From positions 372,001-436,000 of the forward strand of contig CBIHPP010000008.1 in assembly GCA_966212235.1 (NCBI GenBank): a stretch of DNA of 64,000 nucleotides, given 5' to 3'. The notes under the pieces were generated by a model that did no database searches, had not been told where the DNA came from, and was given only the letters and a program-made list of their open reading frames with translations. This stretch comes from Niastella sp966212235. Lineage in GTDB: Bacteria; Bacteroidota; Bacteroidia; Chitinophagales; Chitinophagaceae. Of this stretch, positions 45,850 through 55,149 are shown in pieces. The position numbers and the translations under genes were made by a program. Numbering within the stretch: position 1 is the stretch's first letter; each line of letters begins with the position of its first letter.

Positions 45850-46956
45850 ATGAAAAAACGCATCATATATTTTTCGCGCATCTGTTTACTAACAGCGCTG
45901 CTGTACACCGGATGTAAAAAAGATACATCCGATACACCGGCCGACCTGAGCGTAAACCCCGGTTCGGCATTTCCTGAAACATTCCTCACCATCAAGGGGC
46001 ACGACATGCAGAATATCGTGTCAATCAAATTCGATACCACCATTGCCAGCTTCAGCTCTGTATTCAATACGGGTGAAGCTATTTTAACAACTGTGCCCGC
46101 CAATGTGCGGTACGGCGATCAGGTTATAACCCTTACCAATAAAGCAGGGAAAACGGCTGAGGTGAACTTTACGGTGTTGCAGCCTGCACCGGTGATAAAC
46201 AGTTTCAACCCGGCCAATGCACCGGAAGGCGATACCATCACCATTACCGGGAAATTGCTCACCCGTATAAAATCGATTTCGATCGGTTCTACCCCGGCCA
46301 TCATAATCGATTCATCATCGAAAACACAGATCAAAATTAAAATACCACCCGGTGCTTCATCGGGATTGATAACTGTTGTTACGGGCGGCGGTAGTGCAAC
46401 CAGTGCATCCCTTTTTACAGTTGGTGAAAGGGCCTTGCTGGTAGCCGATTTCGAAGGCGCCGGCATACGGCCGGTTGGCAGTTCCTGGTATTCGTATGGC
46501 GATATGAATACAAAGACGGTGGCCAATACCAATCCGGACCCAAAGAACGGTTACTTTTTAAAAGCTGTTCCCAATACGATCAGCTCCAGCGGCTTTGCAG
46601 GTATTTCAACCTATGCTATTGGCTCTGGTACAGAAACGTTCGGGTTAACATCCACAACGGCAGCAACCACGCTGAAATTCGACATTAACAATAATGGTAA
46701 AACGGGCACGGTATTGCAGGTGATCGTGCAGGAGAGTACGACCGACAACAATTCAACCAATTTTGCCAAAACGGTTGCTATAAACGGAACGGGTTGGAAC
46801 ACCGTGAGCATACCGCTGACGCAATTGTTCAATAATTATGGTGGCGGAACGGTTACGCCAACGCCTGCGAATATCACCAAGGTGAAATTTCATTTCAGTG
46901 GGTATGCCAGTGCGGCCATGGAAGCGAATATCGATAATGTGCGTTTTGCTTATTAA
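45850..46956 (+). CDS. IPT/TIG-domain surface lipoprotein
   Basis: From the ATG at 45850 the protein is 368 residues with a lipobox (LLYTGCKKD). It has at least one IPT/TIG domain (PAPVINSFNPANAPEGDTIT, KIKIPPGASSGLITVVTGGG) and a C-terminal beta-sandwich with AGISTYAIGSGTETFGLTST-like text and a final AYASAAMEANIDNVRFAY-type strand (YASAAMEANIDNVRFAY). It lies between susD and the GH10 gene, the place of SGBP-B in xylan loci, so it probably binds xylan at the surface. Confidence 0.8.
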   Translation: MKKRIIYFSRICLLTALLYTGCKKDTSDTPADLSVNPGSAFPETFLTIKGHDMQNIVSIKFDTTIASFSSVFNTGEAILTTVPANVRYGDQVITLTNKAGKTAEVNFTVLQPAPVINSFNPANAPEGDTITITGKLLTRIKSISIGSTPAIIIDSSSKTQIKIKIPPGASSGLITVVTGGGSATSASLFTVGERALLVADFEGAGIRPVGSSWYSYGDMNTKTVANTNPDPKNGYFLKAVPNTISSSGFAGISTYAIGSGTETFGLTSTTAATTLKFDINNNGKTGTVLQVIVQESTTDNNSTNFAKTVAINGTGWNTVSIPLTQLFNNYGGGTVTPTPANITKVKFHFSGYASAAMEANIDNVRFAY

Positions 46957-46980
46957 GTTTTAAAACCCAACAACAATCCA

Positions 46981-48633
46981 ATGAAAGCTATACAAATATC
47001 AATGCCCATGATGCTATTGGCGATATGGGTAACCGGTTGCCAGAAAAGCGTTGATGAGCCGAAGGCTGCAACTACTGACAGCGCGGCCACTCTGCATGAA
47101 GTGGCCCCGTTCCCGCTGGGTGTGGCCGTCAATTACGATTCCATTATGACCGATGGCATGTATGTCAATACGGTATTTTCGCAATTCAACAATGTAACGT
47201 TTGGTTATAATATGAAGCATGGCGCTATCGTACAAAGCAACGGCAGTTATAATTTTTCCAAAGCCGATGCTATGGTTGCCAAAGTTACAGGTGCGGGATT
47301 AGGTGTGTATGGACACACGCTATGCTGGCATGAGAACAACAACGGGAATTATTTGCGCAGTCTGCTCGCCGTGCCGGGCAGTACCCCAAGCAACCCGAGC
47401 CTGGTCACCAACGGAACCTTTGAATTGGGCAGCGGCGGCAGTTTCAGTAACTGGAGCGTATGGAACGGCGTATCAGTTGTAACGGCCGGAACAGCTGCCG
47501 GCGAGATGTATGAAGGCGCCAGGTCATTAAAGGCCGCAACGGCGGCGGATGGCAATCCCTGGAATGTACAGATCGCCAGCGATGCCATTACCATGACTTC
47601 GGGTACTGCCTATAAGGTGCGCTTTTACGCAAAAGCCGCCAATGCGGGCGGAAAATTCAGGTTATCGAATAACGGCGGAACGGCCCAATATTCGGCGGAT
47701 TATTTTCCCACCACCAGTTGGGCTGCGTATGAATGGTCATTTACATCGAACAGCACCAGTAAACGGATCCTGTTCGATATGGGGTATTTGGCAAATACCT
47801 ATTTTATCGACAGTGTAAGCGTTACCCTGGTCAGTCCACCCGCTTCTGCCGCCTCTTTTGCAGAACAACGGATGCGCATTGACAGCACGCTAAAGAACTT
47901 TATAACAGCCATGATGACTCGCTATAAAGATAAAGTGCATGCCTGGGACGTAGCCAATGAAGTGTTGGATAATAATGGTATTTTACGAACAGCTCCCAGC
48001 AGCAGCGATGCCTTTTACTGGATGGACTATATGGGTGACAGGACCTCGGCCGGTGGAACGGCCATTACCAATGGCGACAGTTTGTTGACAAAGGTGTTCA
48101 ACTATGCCCATGCTGTGGACCCCACGGCGAAGCTTTTCCTGAACGATTATGGCCACGAGTCAAATCCCCGCAAAATGGATTCGCTGATTGCCCTGGTGAC
48201 CCGGTTGAAAGCCAATGGCGTTCCCATCGATGGGGTTGGATTGCAGATGCACATGAGTTACCTGAATTCCACGACAGGTATTGACAATGCGCTGCTGAAA
48301 ATGGCGCACCTTGGATTACTGGTAAGGATCACGGAACTGGATATCAGCGTGAACCTGGGCAACCAAACGGATCCGCAAACAGCCAACTTTGTTGTTACCC
48401 CAACCATGTATCCGCAGCAGGCCGCCAAGTACAGGCATGTGGTGGAATCATACATCCGCAATGTGCCGGAAGCACAGCGGTATGGAATAACGATCTGGGG
48501 CGTCAGCGACGGGGAGTCCTGGTTGCGGAGCAGGCTTCCTTATCATACCAAAGATTATCCGTTGTTATGGGATGAAGATTTTAATAAGAAAGCCGCGTAT
48601 ACTGAATTTTTAAGTGCTTTGCAGTTGAAATAA
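46981..48633 (+). CDS. GH10 endo-1,4-beta-xylanase with inserted carbohydrate-binding module
   Basis: The 550-residue lipoprotein (lipobox WVTGCQKS) holds the GH10 N-half (GVAVNYDSIMTD, MKHGAIVQ, GHTLCWHENNNGNYL). It is interrupted from about residue 140 to 285 by a CBM4/22-like sandwich (LVTNGTFELGSGGSFSNWSV ... DSVSVTLVSPP). The C-half follows with acid/base E327 (WDVANEVLDN) and nucleophile E452 (RITELDISV). This split arrangement is known from Bacteroides xylan loci, where it is surface-exposed. It hydrolyses xylan backbones for import by the SusC/D pair. A strong terminator follows at 48664. Confidence 0.95.
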   Translation: MKAIQISMPMMLLAIWVTGCQKSVDEPKAATTDSAATLHEVAPFPLGVAVNYDSIMTDGMYVNTVFSQFNNVTFGYNMKHGAIVQSNGSYNFSKADAMVAKVTGAGLGVYGHTLCWHENNNGNYLRSLLAVPGSTPSNPSLVTNGTFELGSGGSFSNWSVWNGVSVVTAGTAAGEMYEGARSLKAATAADGNPWNVQIASDAITMTSGTAYKVRFYAKAANAGGKFRLSNNGGTAQYSADYFPTTSWAAYEWSFTSNSTSKRILFDMGYLANTYFIDSVSVTLVSPPASAASFAEQRMRIDSTLKNFITAMMTRYKDKVHAWDVANEVLDNNGILRTAPSSSDAFYWMDYMGDRTSAGGTAITNGDSLLTKVFNYAHAVDPTAKLFLNDYGHESNPRKMDSLIALVTRLKANGVPIDGVGLQMHMSYLNSTTGIDNALLKMAHLGLLVRITELDISVNLGNQTDPQTANFVVTPTMYPQQAAKYRHVVESYIRNVPEAQRYGITIWGVSDGESWLRSRLPYHTKDYPLLWDEDFNKKAAYTEFLSALQLK

Positions 48634-48663
48634 ATAAGCATCATTTGCACACTTTTAGAAAGT

Positions 48664-48705
48664 GGTGTGCCATCCCGATCAATCGGGATGGCACACCTTT
48701 TCTTT
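48664..48705. terminator. Bidirectional terminator after the GH10 gene
   Basis: GGTGTGCCATCCCGAT (48664-48679) pairs perfectly with ATCGGGATGGCACACC (48682-48697) around a 2-nt loop and is followed by TTTTCTTTT. It separates the xylanase (plus) from the receiver protein (minus). Confidence 0.85.
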
Positions 48706-49103
48706 TAAGATAAAGGCGTATCAAGCATCTCCTGAATAATTTTCCTGGCACCCTCTACCCCGAATGGTTTTAAAAAATACTTATGAGCGCCGGCCTCGTA
48801 AGCCAGGTTAAACTCTTTCGATTCACCGGCCGTTGAAAAAATGATAACGGGAATATGTGAAAGGGAGGGTTCTTTTTTTATTATTTCCAAACATTCCTGG
48901 CCGCTCATTTTTGGCATATTCATATCTAAAACGATAAGCGAGGGCAAATCGCTACGGGTGCTCAAAAACTCCAGCAAGCGTTCACAGGTTTGAAACCAGG
49001 TGAGTTTTATATCATTGTTTATTTCCCTGAGAATTTTTGCAAAAAAATAATAATCGTCCGGGTCATCCTCAACCAAACAAATGTGACGGATCTCTCCTTT
49101 CAT
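48705..49103 (-). CDS. Single-domain response regulator
   Basis: The 132-residue protein is a lone receiver domain: DDPDD (13-17), phosphoacceptor D60 in IVLDMNMPKMSG, and Lys in KYFLKPFG. There is no output domain and no kinase beside it. Such stand-alone receivers act by protein contact or as phosphotransfer intermediates. This type resembles Bacteroidota receivers of the CheY-like/Rcp1 group. Confidence 0.93.
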   Translation of the reverse strand: MKGEIRHICLVEDDPDDYYFFAKILREINNDIKLTWFQTCERLLEFLSTRSDLPSLIVLDMNMPKMSGQECLEIIKKEPSLSHIPVIIFSTAGESKEFNLAYEAGAHKYFLKPFGVEGARKIIQEMLDTPLS

Positions 49104-49320
49104 AAGCGGATAAATTTGCTTTTAGTGGAATAAAAAGGCGGAACCCTAAAAAAATAAGGATCCGCACATCCATTTCAATAAAAAACCGATGAATGCATGC
49201 AAATATTATTCCATGCAAAATAGGTTAAATGAAAAGAGATTGAAAATATTTTAAATGATACTGACATAAGGTTGACAGTAACCACACTCATTTTTGTGCT
49301 ATCAATAAAACTGGCGAAAA

Positions 49321-49941
49321 ATGAATAAACTTGATCTCATCAAAGTATACAGGGCTTACTTTACCGCAAAAGCAAAACCGGAACTGGTAACCATTGAAGA
49401 AGCACATTTTATTGCCATAAAAGGAAAAGGCGACCCTTCTGCACCGGTCTTTGCCCACAACATTGAAGCATTGTATTCCATTGCCTACACCATAAAATTT
49501 ATGCATAAGGCCCAAAACAGCGATTTTACCGTTTCAAAACTGGAGGGCCAGTGGTGGTATGATGAAAATAAGTTTCCCGGCAAAAACATAGAAACAGCCA
49601 CTGAGGTGCCTAGAAGCGAATGGGAATACCGGTTACTCATCAGAATGCCTGTATTTGTAACAGCCAATGACCTTGAAATAGCAAAAGAAACGGTTAAAAA
49701 AAAGAAAGACATTCAACTGGTCGATCAGGTTGAATTCCTTACCATGACGGAAGGGCAATCGGTTCAAATGTTACATATTGGTCCATATTCAACGGAACTG
49801 GAAACGTTGAAACAGATCGCCGCCTATTGTGAACAAAACAAGCTGTCAAAAAACGGGCTGCATCACGAGATCTACCTGTCGGATTTTAGAAGAACACCGT
49901 CTGAAAAATTAAAAACGATTTTAAGAGAACCAGTGAAATAA
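49321..49941 (+). CDS. GyrI-like domain protein
   Basis: The 206-residue protein begins MNKLDLIKVYRAYFTAKAKP and shows GyrI/SOUL-like features: IEEAHFIAIKGKGDPSAPVF, LEGQWWYDENKFPG, SEWEYRLLIRMPVFVT and MLHIGPYSTELETLKQIAAY, then HHEIYLSDFRRTPSEKLKTI. This group, without the AraC domain, binds small hydrophobic molecules or hydrolyses cyclopropanoid toxins in some relatives. Substrate unknown. It is convergent with the YjbQ gene 14 bp away. Confidence 0.85.
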   Translation: MNKLDLIKVYRAYFTAKAKPELVTIEEAHFIAIKGKGDPSAPVFAHNIEALYSIAYTIKFMHKAQNSDFTVSKLEGQWWYDENKFPGKNIETATEVPRSEWEYRLLIRMPVFVTANDLEIAKETVKKKKDIQLVDQVEFLTMTEGQSVQMLHIGPYSTELETLKQIAAYCEQNKLSKNGLHHEIYLSDFRRTPSEKLKTILREPVK

Positions 49942-49955
49942 AGAAGCGGCGTCCA

Positions 49956-50378
49956 TCACTGTCCCCATGCTGTAATCACCAGGGATCTTGATCCGCCCCG
50001 ATCACGGTGTTCGCATAAATAGATTCCCTGCCAGGTGCCGAGGGCTAAATGCCCGTTGTGGATAGGGATCAACACAGAACTCCCCAGCATGGAGGCCTTC
50101 AGGTGAGCCGGCATATCATCAGAACCCTCATAGTCATGTTTATAATCAGGATCGTTTTCTTTGACCGTTTTATTGAAGAACATTTCAAAATCAATCCGAA
50201 CGGTCGGGTCAGCATTTTCATTAATGGTCAACGAAGCCGAAGTATGCTGAATAAAAACCTGGCAAAGGCCCGTTGAAATTTGCCCGATCCCGGGTAATGC
50301 CCGAACCACTTCCCTGGTTATTAAATGGAAGCCTCTTGGTTTTTCGGGTAATGATATCGTTTGCTGAAAAATATTCAT
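49956..50378 (-). CDS. YjbQ-family protein (secondary thiamine-phosphate synthase-like)
   Basis: From MNIFQQTISLPEKPRGFHLI the protein is 140 residues with the UPF0047 signature: CQVFIQHTSASLTINENAD, PDYKHDYEGSDDMPAHLKAS and HLALGTWQGIYLCEHRDRGG. YjbQ proteins have weak thiamine-phosphate synthase activity and a broadly conserved but uncertain role. The ATG at 50378 is preferred to the longer frame because the family starts here. Confidence 0.92.
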   Translation of the reverse strand: MNIFQQTISLPEKPRGFHLITREVVRALPGIGQISTGLCQVFIQHTSASLTINENADPTVRIDFEMFFNKTVKENDPDYKHDYEGSDDMPAHLKASMLGSSVLIPIHNGHLALGTWQGIYLCEHRDRGGSRSLVITAWGQ

Positions 50379-50506
50379 GCATCTTGTTGTTTTAACCTTA
50401 CTATAAATACAATAAGGGAAGGTAAACAAAACCTCATATTATTTATGACAGGCTTCTGCTTTTATGGAAAATCTGTCTATCGTCATCCAATTAAAAACAA
50501 CCACCT

Positions 50507-51526
50507 ATGAAAAGAAGTATTTTCCTGGGGCTGATCACAAATTGCTTGATTTCAGGTTTATTTTCCCAAACCAGACCTCAGCCTGTTATTGATATGCATC
50601 TTCATGCAGAGCACATTAAGAAACAAAAAAAAGGCACGCCCTGTATTGGAGCGCCTTTCCGGGATCTTGGGATCAATGACCCTCAAAATAATTTTGGTGA
50701 CATATTTGAAACCGCACTTACAACAAATAAGTGGGCTGATCAATGGTTAACATCACCAGGTACTAATGATTCACTAAAGCAACTTACCATAAAAGCGCTT
50801 AAAAAAAACAATGTATACGGTGTTACCAGTGGCGATATAGAAACGGTAAGACAATGGAAAAAAGAAGCCCCTGACCGGATCATACCTGGCATTTATTGGA
50901 ATTTTAACAGTGCATTACAATGGGGGTTGAAAATTGATTCACTGGAAAAATTGTTCAGGTCGGGAGAATTTAAAGTTTTTGGAGAAATCACCATACAATA
51001 TGAAGGGTATTCTCCCAGTGATACAGCCTTTGATCCTTACCTTGAAATGGCTGAACGGCTTGACATTCCGGTTGGCATACATATAGGATGCGGTCCGCCA
51101 GGCGCACCCTATTTAGGGTCTACCCGGTACAGGGCGCGCCTGCATAGCGCCCTGGGGCTGGAAGAAGCACTTTTGCGCCATCCCAAATTGAGAGTCTATG
51201 CGATGCATGCTGGCTGGCCAATGCTCGATGACATGCTGGCCACCCTATACACGCACCCACAATTATACGTTGACCTGGCTGCCATCTGCTTTATGATACC
51301 TAAAAAAGAATTTTATTACTACCTGGAGCGATTGGTAAATGCCGGATTTGGAAAGCGCATCCTGTTTGGTTCTGACAATATGATATGGCCAGGGGCCATT
51401 GAAGCCGGAATACAAACAATTAACCAGGCAAGATTTTTATCTGAAAACCAGAAGAGAGATATATTGTTCAATAACGCGGCCCGGTTTTTACGCCTGTCAG
51501 AAACAGAGATAAAAAATATGTATTAA
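50507..51526 (+). CDS. Exported amidohydrolase-family metal-dependent hydrolase
   Basis: The 339-residue protein has a signal peptide (MKRSIFLGLITNCLISGLFS) and the TIM-barrel motifs VIDMHLHAEHIKK (first metal site), GEITIQYEGYSP, VGIHIGCGPPGAP, RVYAMHAGWPML and KRILFGSDNMIWPG. This is the amidohydrolase-2 type fold. The substrate is unknown; export suggests a periplasmic target. It ends 4 bp from the convergent GNAT gene. Confidence 0.85.
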   Translation: MKRSIFLGLITNCLISGLFSQTRPQPVIDMHLHAEHIKKQKKGTPCIGAPFRDLGINDPQNNFGDIFETALTTNKWADQWLTSPGTNDSLKQLTIKALKKNNVYGVTSGDIETVRQWKKEAPDRIIPGIYWNFNSALQWGLKIDSLEKLFRSGEFKVFGEITIQYEGYSPSDTAFDPYLEMAERLDIPVGIHIGCGPPGAPYLGSTRYRARLHSALGLEEALLRHPKLRVYAMHAGWPMLDDMLATLYTHPQLYVDLAAICFMIPKKEFYYYLERLVNAGFGKRILFGSDNMIWPGAIEAGIQTINQARFLSENQKRDILFNNAARFLRLSETEIKNMY

Positions 51527-51530
51527 GAAT

Positions 51531-52025
51531 TCACACCAATACAAGATCATACCGTTGCTCAACCAACGATTTGCCAAATTCGGTGGAAGGTTTTTCTTCC
51601 GTTAAGGTAAAGCCCAGTTTCAGGTACAGGTGATGCGCTTTATCCAATTCGTTGGTCGTCCATAAATAGACATTTTTATATTGACACGCTTTCGCAAAAT
51701 CCATAAACAGTTGCAGCAACTTATTCCCCAAACCTATGCCCCGGTATTCCGGTTTAATTAAAAAATAGCGCAACTGGGCTGTTTCGCCCCTGTTTTTCAA
51801 CAAAAGACAGCCGATCATGTTATCATTATGCTCGGCAATCCACAAGCGTTCCTTATCGGGATTGTAGGTGGCGTAAAATTCATGTAACCCGGCAGCAACA
51901 ATACTTTCAAAAGAAACGCCATGTTTAAATTCATCCCGGTAAAGCACCCCATGTAAGTAAGTGATCAATCCGATGTCGCCCGGGCGAATATCAGTGCGGA
52001 TGGTAATCTCATTGGATGGTTCCAT
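51531..52025 (-). CDS. GNAT N-acetyltransferase
   Basis: The 164-residue protein has the acetyl-CoA-binding loop RYFLIKPEYRGIGLGNKLLQ and the C-terminal helix ARHLYLKLGFTLTEEKPS-like segment (KAHHLYLKLGFTLTEEKPST). It starts one nucleotide after the stop of the MarR gene (TAA, A, ATG), in another frame. In many bacteria these two domains form one MarR-GNAT protein; here they are separate. Substrate unknown. Confidence 0.9.
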   Translation of the reverse strand: MEPSNEITIRTDIRPGDIGLITYLHGVLYRDEFKHGVSFESIVAAGLHEFYATYNPDKERLWIAEHNDNMIGCLLLKNRGETAQLRYFLIKPEYRGIGLGNKLLQLFMDFAKACQYKNVYLWTTNELDKAHHLYLKLGFTLTEEKPSTEFGKSLVEQRYDLVLV

Positions 52026-52026
52026 T

Positions 52027-52461
52027 TTATTGACTGATTTTTATAAGTATTTTTTGTATTTCCTCCATGTGGCTCACCAGCTGATTGATTTCCTGACTGC
52101 TCAGACCCGATAAAAGTTCTACCACCTGGTTTTCGGAAGCCAGGTTAATAGCGAGGAATTCTTTCTCCCCTTTGGCCGATAAAGAAATTTCCTGCACCCG
52201 GCCGTCCATCTTATTGGCTTTTCTGTCAATCAATTTCTTATTGTCGAAGCTTAAAAGAATACGGCTCAGGTACCCTTTGTCCATTCCTAATAGATCTGCA
52301 ATTTCTTTGGAGGTAATTTTTTTCCGGTGGTATATTTCATACATCACCCGAACTTCAGGCAGGGTGAAATCGCTATTAAGCAGGTGCTTATCTAACAACC
52401 CCAAAACCATTGTATAGAACCTGTTAAAAGCTCTTACTTTATTAACAGCATTCATTTTCAT
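52027..52461 (-). CDS. MarR-family transcriptional regulator
   Basis: The 144-residue protein carries the MarR winged helix: MYEIYHRKKITSKEIADLLG, MDKGYLSRILLSFDNKKLID and RKANKMDGRVQEISLSAKGE, with long dimer helices at both ends. A perfect 14-bp inverted repeat (52476-52504) lies 15 bp upstream of the start and is the probable auto-operator. An alternative ATG two codons in (52455) is equally possible. Confidence 0.92.
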   Translation of the reverse strand: MKMNAVNKVRAFNRFYTMVLGLLDKHLLNSDFTLPEVRVMYEIYHRKKITSKEIADLLGMDKGYLSRILLSFDNKKLIDRKANKMDGRVQEISLSAKGEKEFLAINLASENQVVELLSGLSSQEINQLVSHMEEIQKILIKISQ

Positions 52462-52475
52462 AAAGCAAATATAAA

Positions 52476-52504
52476 AATAATAGTTGACAATGTCAACTAT
52501 TATT
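52476..52504. promoter_or_regulatory. Perfect inverted repeat, probable MarR operator
   Basis: AATAATAGTTGACA (52476-52489), A, TGTCAACTATTATT (52491-52504). The TTGACA-like core and 14-bp arms around one central base fit a MarR dimer site overlapping the promoter of the MarR-GNAT operon. Confidence 0.75.
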
Positions 52505-52555
52505 CAGAACCTGCATGAACCCGTCTTAATGTGAAATATATTTACAGCAATAAGA

Positions 52556-54310
52556 TTATTTTTTATCAATGATCATACATACAACGCCTCTTGCGGGAAG
52601 GGTTATTTTTATTCCGCTAGCTGCTGTAGAAGAATATGCCTTTAATGTTGTATAGTTGTCGGGACCGCCTGCAACGCTCGAAGGACCAGTACCATTCACC
52701 AGTACTTTTCTGGAGAACTCGCCGTTATCTGTTCCGCCGGTCAATGCGTACCAGTAAAAACGATTGCCCGCATTAAAATTTTTGAAAGCCGTTTGCACAT
52801 CCACTGCAGTCGTTGATGTGTTTACAAGCGTTAATCCAATTTGGCCTGACGAAAAAGTAGTTGCATAACTTTTAATATTGCTGTTGCCTGTTATCGTTGA
52901 ATTGATAAAACGATCGCCCAAACATTTTTGAAAGAAATACATATAATAAAATGCGGGGCGGGGGTTCCACTTTTGAACACCGGGCTCATCGCCATTGCTA
53001 AATAAGCCATGATCATTACCATTCTCCCAACCGTTTGCAAGGTCCCATCTGCTTGCATACCCATATTTATTTTTCAGTAGCTCGCCAACCACCAGCACGG
53101 CATGCATGCCGGCAACGCTGGAAACCATTTGCATGGAGCCTTGTGCAAAAATATTCCATTCCGTTAAGGCAATGGGTTTCATGGTTGCACCGGCAGCTGT
53201 TACAGATTGCGTAACATAATCCAGGGTTGATTTTGTAACCGGCGCTGCCGTATTCATAATAGTAATAGCATCTGAATTCGCCTGATAATCGGTAAAATAA
53301 TTATGCACGATAAAAAAACCGGCAGCATTGTTTACTTGCGGTAATACGGTGGCATTCCATGTTTGCGTAGCGGTCGGCTCCCATGATTGCGGTACATGTT
53401 CAACGAGTTGAGCGCCGATATAAATGGTTTTGCCTATTTCCTGGGCAGCCTTGCGCATGGAATCAACAAAAACCTTGAAATGCTTACCATATAAATCGCC
53501 TGTTATCAGCGCAGGCTGGCCATCTTTATTTTTACTGACGTCAATTCTGTACCCTGCTTCCCAGGTGCCCGCGCTTTCATTACCAATTTCCCAGTATTTT
53601 GTTCTGCCGTTATCGTAACGCACCCAGTCAGCAGCCAAATGAGCAGCAGCCGCAACAGGATTGGCGCCGGTGCCATAACGCGCATATCCATAATTAATGG
53701 TTATCATTCCTTTGTTGCCTGTTTGCAGAAGCATATTGTAATAATTATCAACAGAACATGTCCACGCTTCTGTATTTTTCCCGTACCAATAACCGGCAGC
53801 GGATTTCGCTCCCTGATCGTTCACCAGGGTATCCGGCGCGTCGGCAGGTTTTACATTCTTTGCAGCGTTCCAAAAAAATACATCGCTGATACTGCCGCCG
53901 GGAAAGCGAATAATCTGCGGGTGAAAATTGGTGATATGGTTGAGCAGGGCTGCCTCTGTAAAATTGCCCATCCATAAATTGGCATTGTTACCCAATAACG
54001 TTGGAGATACTTTTGTAACAACCGTTGAGGCATCAATATTTACCGTAACCGATGCGGAAGAAGGTATTGTACCATCCACATAAGCAGGTGGCGTGAAGTT
54101 TTTGGCACTCCATTCGTCCATAAAAAAGCCGATGGTATTGGCAACATCAGGGTCCTTTGGCGTAACCACCGATACAGTGGAGTCTTGCGGATTGGCATTG
54201 CCGCCGTTGTTTTTTGCTTTACTGCAAGCTGACAATTCTGTTACAAAATAAACACAACCAAACATACATGAAATGGATAATACATATCGCAGCATGGGCA
54301 TGGCAATCAT
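52556..54310 (-). CDS. Clan GH-A glycoside hydrolase, arabinofuranosidase-like lipoprotein
   Basis: The 584-residue protein (from 54310; other ATGs at 54355, 54301 and 54295) has a lipobox-like LSACSKAKN. The TIM-barrel part contains PQIIRFPGGSISDVFFWNAA, the acid/base motif TKYWEIGNESAGTW (Glu near 244) and the nucleophile IALTEWNIFAQG (Glu near 384). A C-terminal beta domain (LTLVNTSTTAVDVQ ... GIKITLPARGVVC) follows. The pattern is close to GH51/GH39-like alpha-L-arabinofuranosidases. It may serve the nearby xylan locus by removing arabinose side chains. Confidence 0.75.
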   Translation of the reverse strand: MIAMPMLRYVLSISCMFGCVYFVTELSACSKAKNNGGNANPQDSTVSVVTPKDPDVANTIGFFMDEWSAKNFTPPAYVDGTIPSSASVTVNIDASTVVTKVSPTLLGNNANLWMGNFTEAALLNHITNFHPQIIRFPGGSISDVFFWNAAKNVKPADAPDTLVNDQGAKSAAGYWYGKNTEAWTCSVDNYYNMLLQTGNKGMITINYGYARYGTGANPVAAAAHLAADWVRYDNGRTKYWEIGNESAGTWEAGYRIDVSKNKDGQPALITGDLYGKHFKVFVDSMRKAAQEIGKTIYIGAQLVEHVPQSWEPTATQTWNATVLPQVNNAAGFFIVHNYFTDYQANSDAITIMNTAAPVTKSTLDYVTQSVTAAGATMKPIALTEWNIFAQGSMQMVSSVAGMHAVLVVGELLKNKYGYASRWDLANGWENGNDHGLFSNGDEPGVQKWNPRPAFYYMYFFQKCLGDRFINSTITGNSNIKSYATTFSSGQIGLTLVNTSTTAVDVQTAFKNFNAGNRFYWYALTGGTDNGEFSRKVLVNGTGPSSVAGGPDNYTTLKAYSSTAASGIKITLPARGVVCMIIDKK

Positions 54311-54488
54311 TTTTAAAACCAGGTAATTAATTGGCAGGATGAAATTATAACCCATTGGGTTATTACATGGTAGCTGAACGTCTATTTAAGGGGTATCATT
54401 CGTCAACGGTGTGGAATAAAATATACCGGCAGCCCGTGGAGATATCGATAAACGGGATTAATTTGAGGCTTCTTAGTGCAGGCAAACT

Positions 54489-55136
54489 ATGACATCAACA
54501 GCAAAAAATATCCTGATCATCAATGGCTCACTGCGGGGAGCGGCCGGTAATTCGGGCGCAGTGGCAAAGCAGGCAGCGCATATTTTGGTGAACGAGCTTC
54601 GGCAACAGGCGCCCCTGCTAACACTTACCGATCCCCAACCAACGATCCGTGAGGTGTATGAACTGCTGGCAGGTTGTGATGGTTTCCTGGTGGTGACCGG
54701 GGTATACTGGAATAACTGGAGTTCGCTATTACAACGATTTATAGAAGTGACTACGGCATTTGAAAATACGCCGGCTTTTTTTGGCAAGCCCATTGCTTGT
54801 GCGGTGACCATGGATTCGGTGGGTGGCATTGAAGTGGCGGCAAGGCTGCAGGCCGTGTTTGGGGGACTGGGATGCTGGAGCCCGCCCTGTTCAACAGTTG
54901 TTTTGTCGCGAACGGGACAGGAAGCCATGGCGACCTCGGCCGGTGAGGAAGAAGATCCGAATAAAGATGTGTGGCGGATGGAAGACCTTTCTATTGTTCT
55001 CCAAAATCTTGTTATGGCGGCGGCTATGCCACGCAACAACTGGATTGCCTGGCCACATTCCGAACTCACTATTCCCGATGGCCCCTGGCCCGATTCGGGA
55101 CCGCTTGATATGGGTGCGCCTAAATTTTTGCCGTAA
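54489..55136 (+). CDS. NADPH-dependent FMN reductase / flavodoxin-like
   Basis: The 215-residue protein has the flavodoxin-like start ILIINGSLRGAAGNSGAVAK for FMN phosphate binding. GCDGFLVVTGVYWNNWSSLL gives the second FMN loop, followed by KPIACAVTMDSVGG. It probably transfers electrons from NAD(P)H to FMN or quinones. Single gene; it diverges from the hydrolase. Confidence 0.85.
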   Translation: MTSTAKNILIINGSLRGAAGNSGAVAKQAAHILVNELRQQAPLLTLTDPQPTIREVYELLAGCDGFLVVTGVYWNNWSSLLQRFIEVTTAFENTPAFFGKPIACAVTMDSVGGIEVAARLQAVFGGLGCWSPPCSTVVLSRTGQEAMATSAGEEEDPNKDVWRMEDLSIVLQNLVMAAAMPRNNWIAWPHSELTIPDGPWPDSGPLDMGAPKFLP

Positions 55137-55149
55137 TTAATCAAATAGA

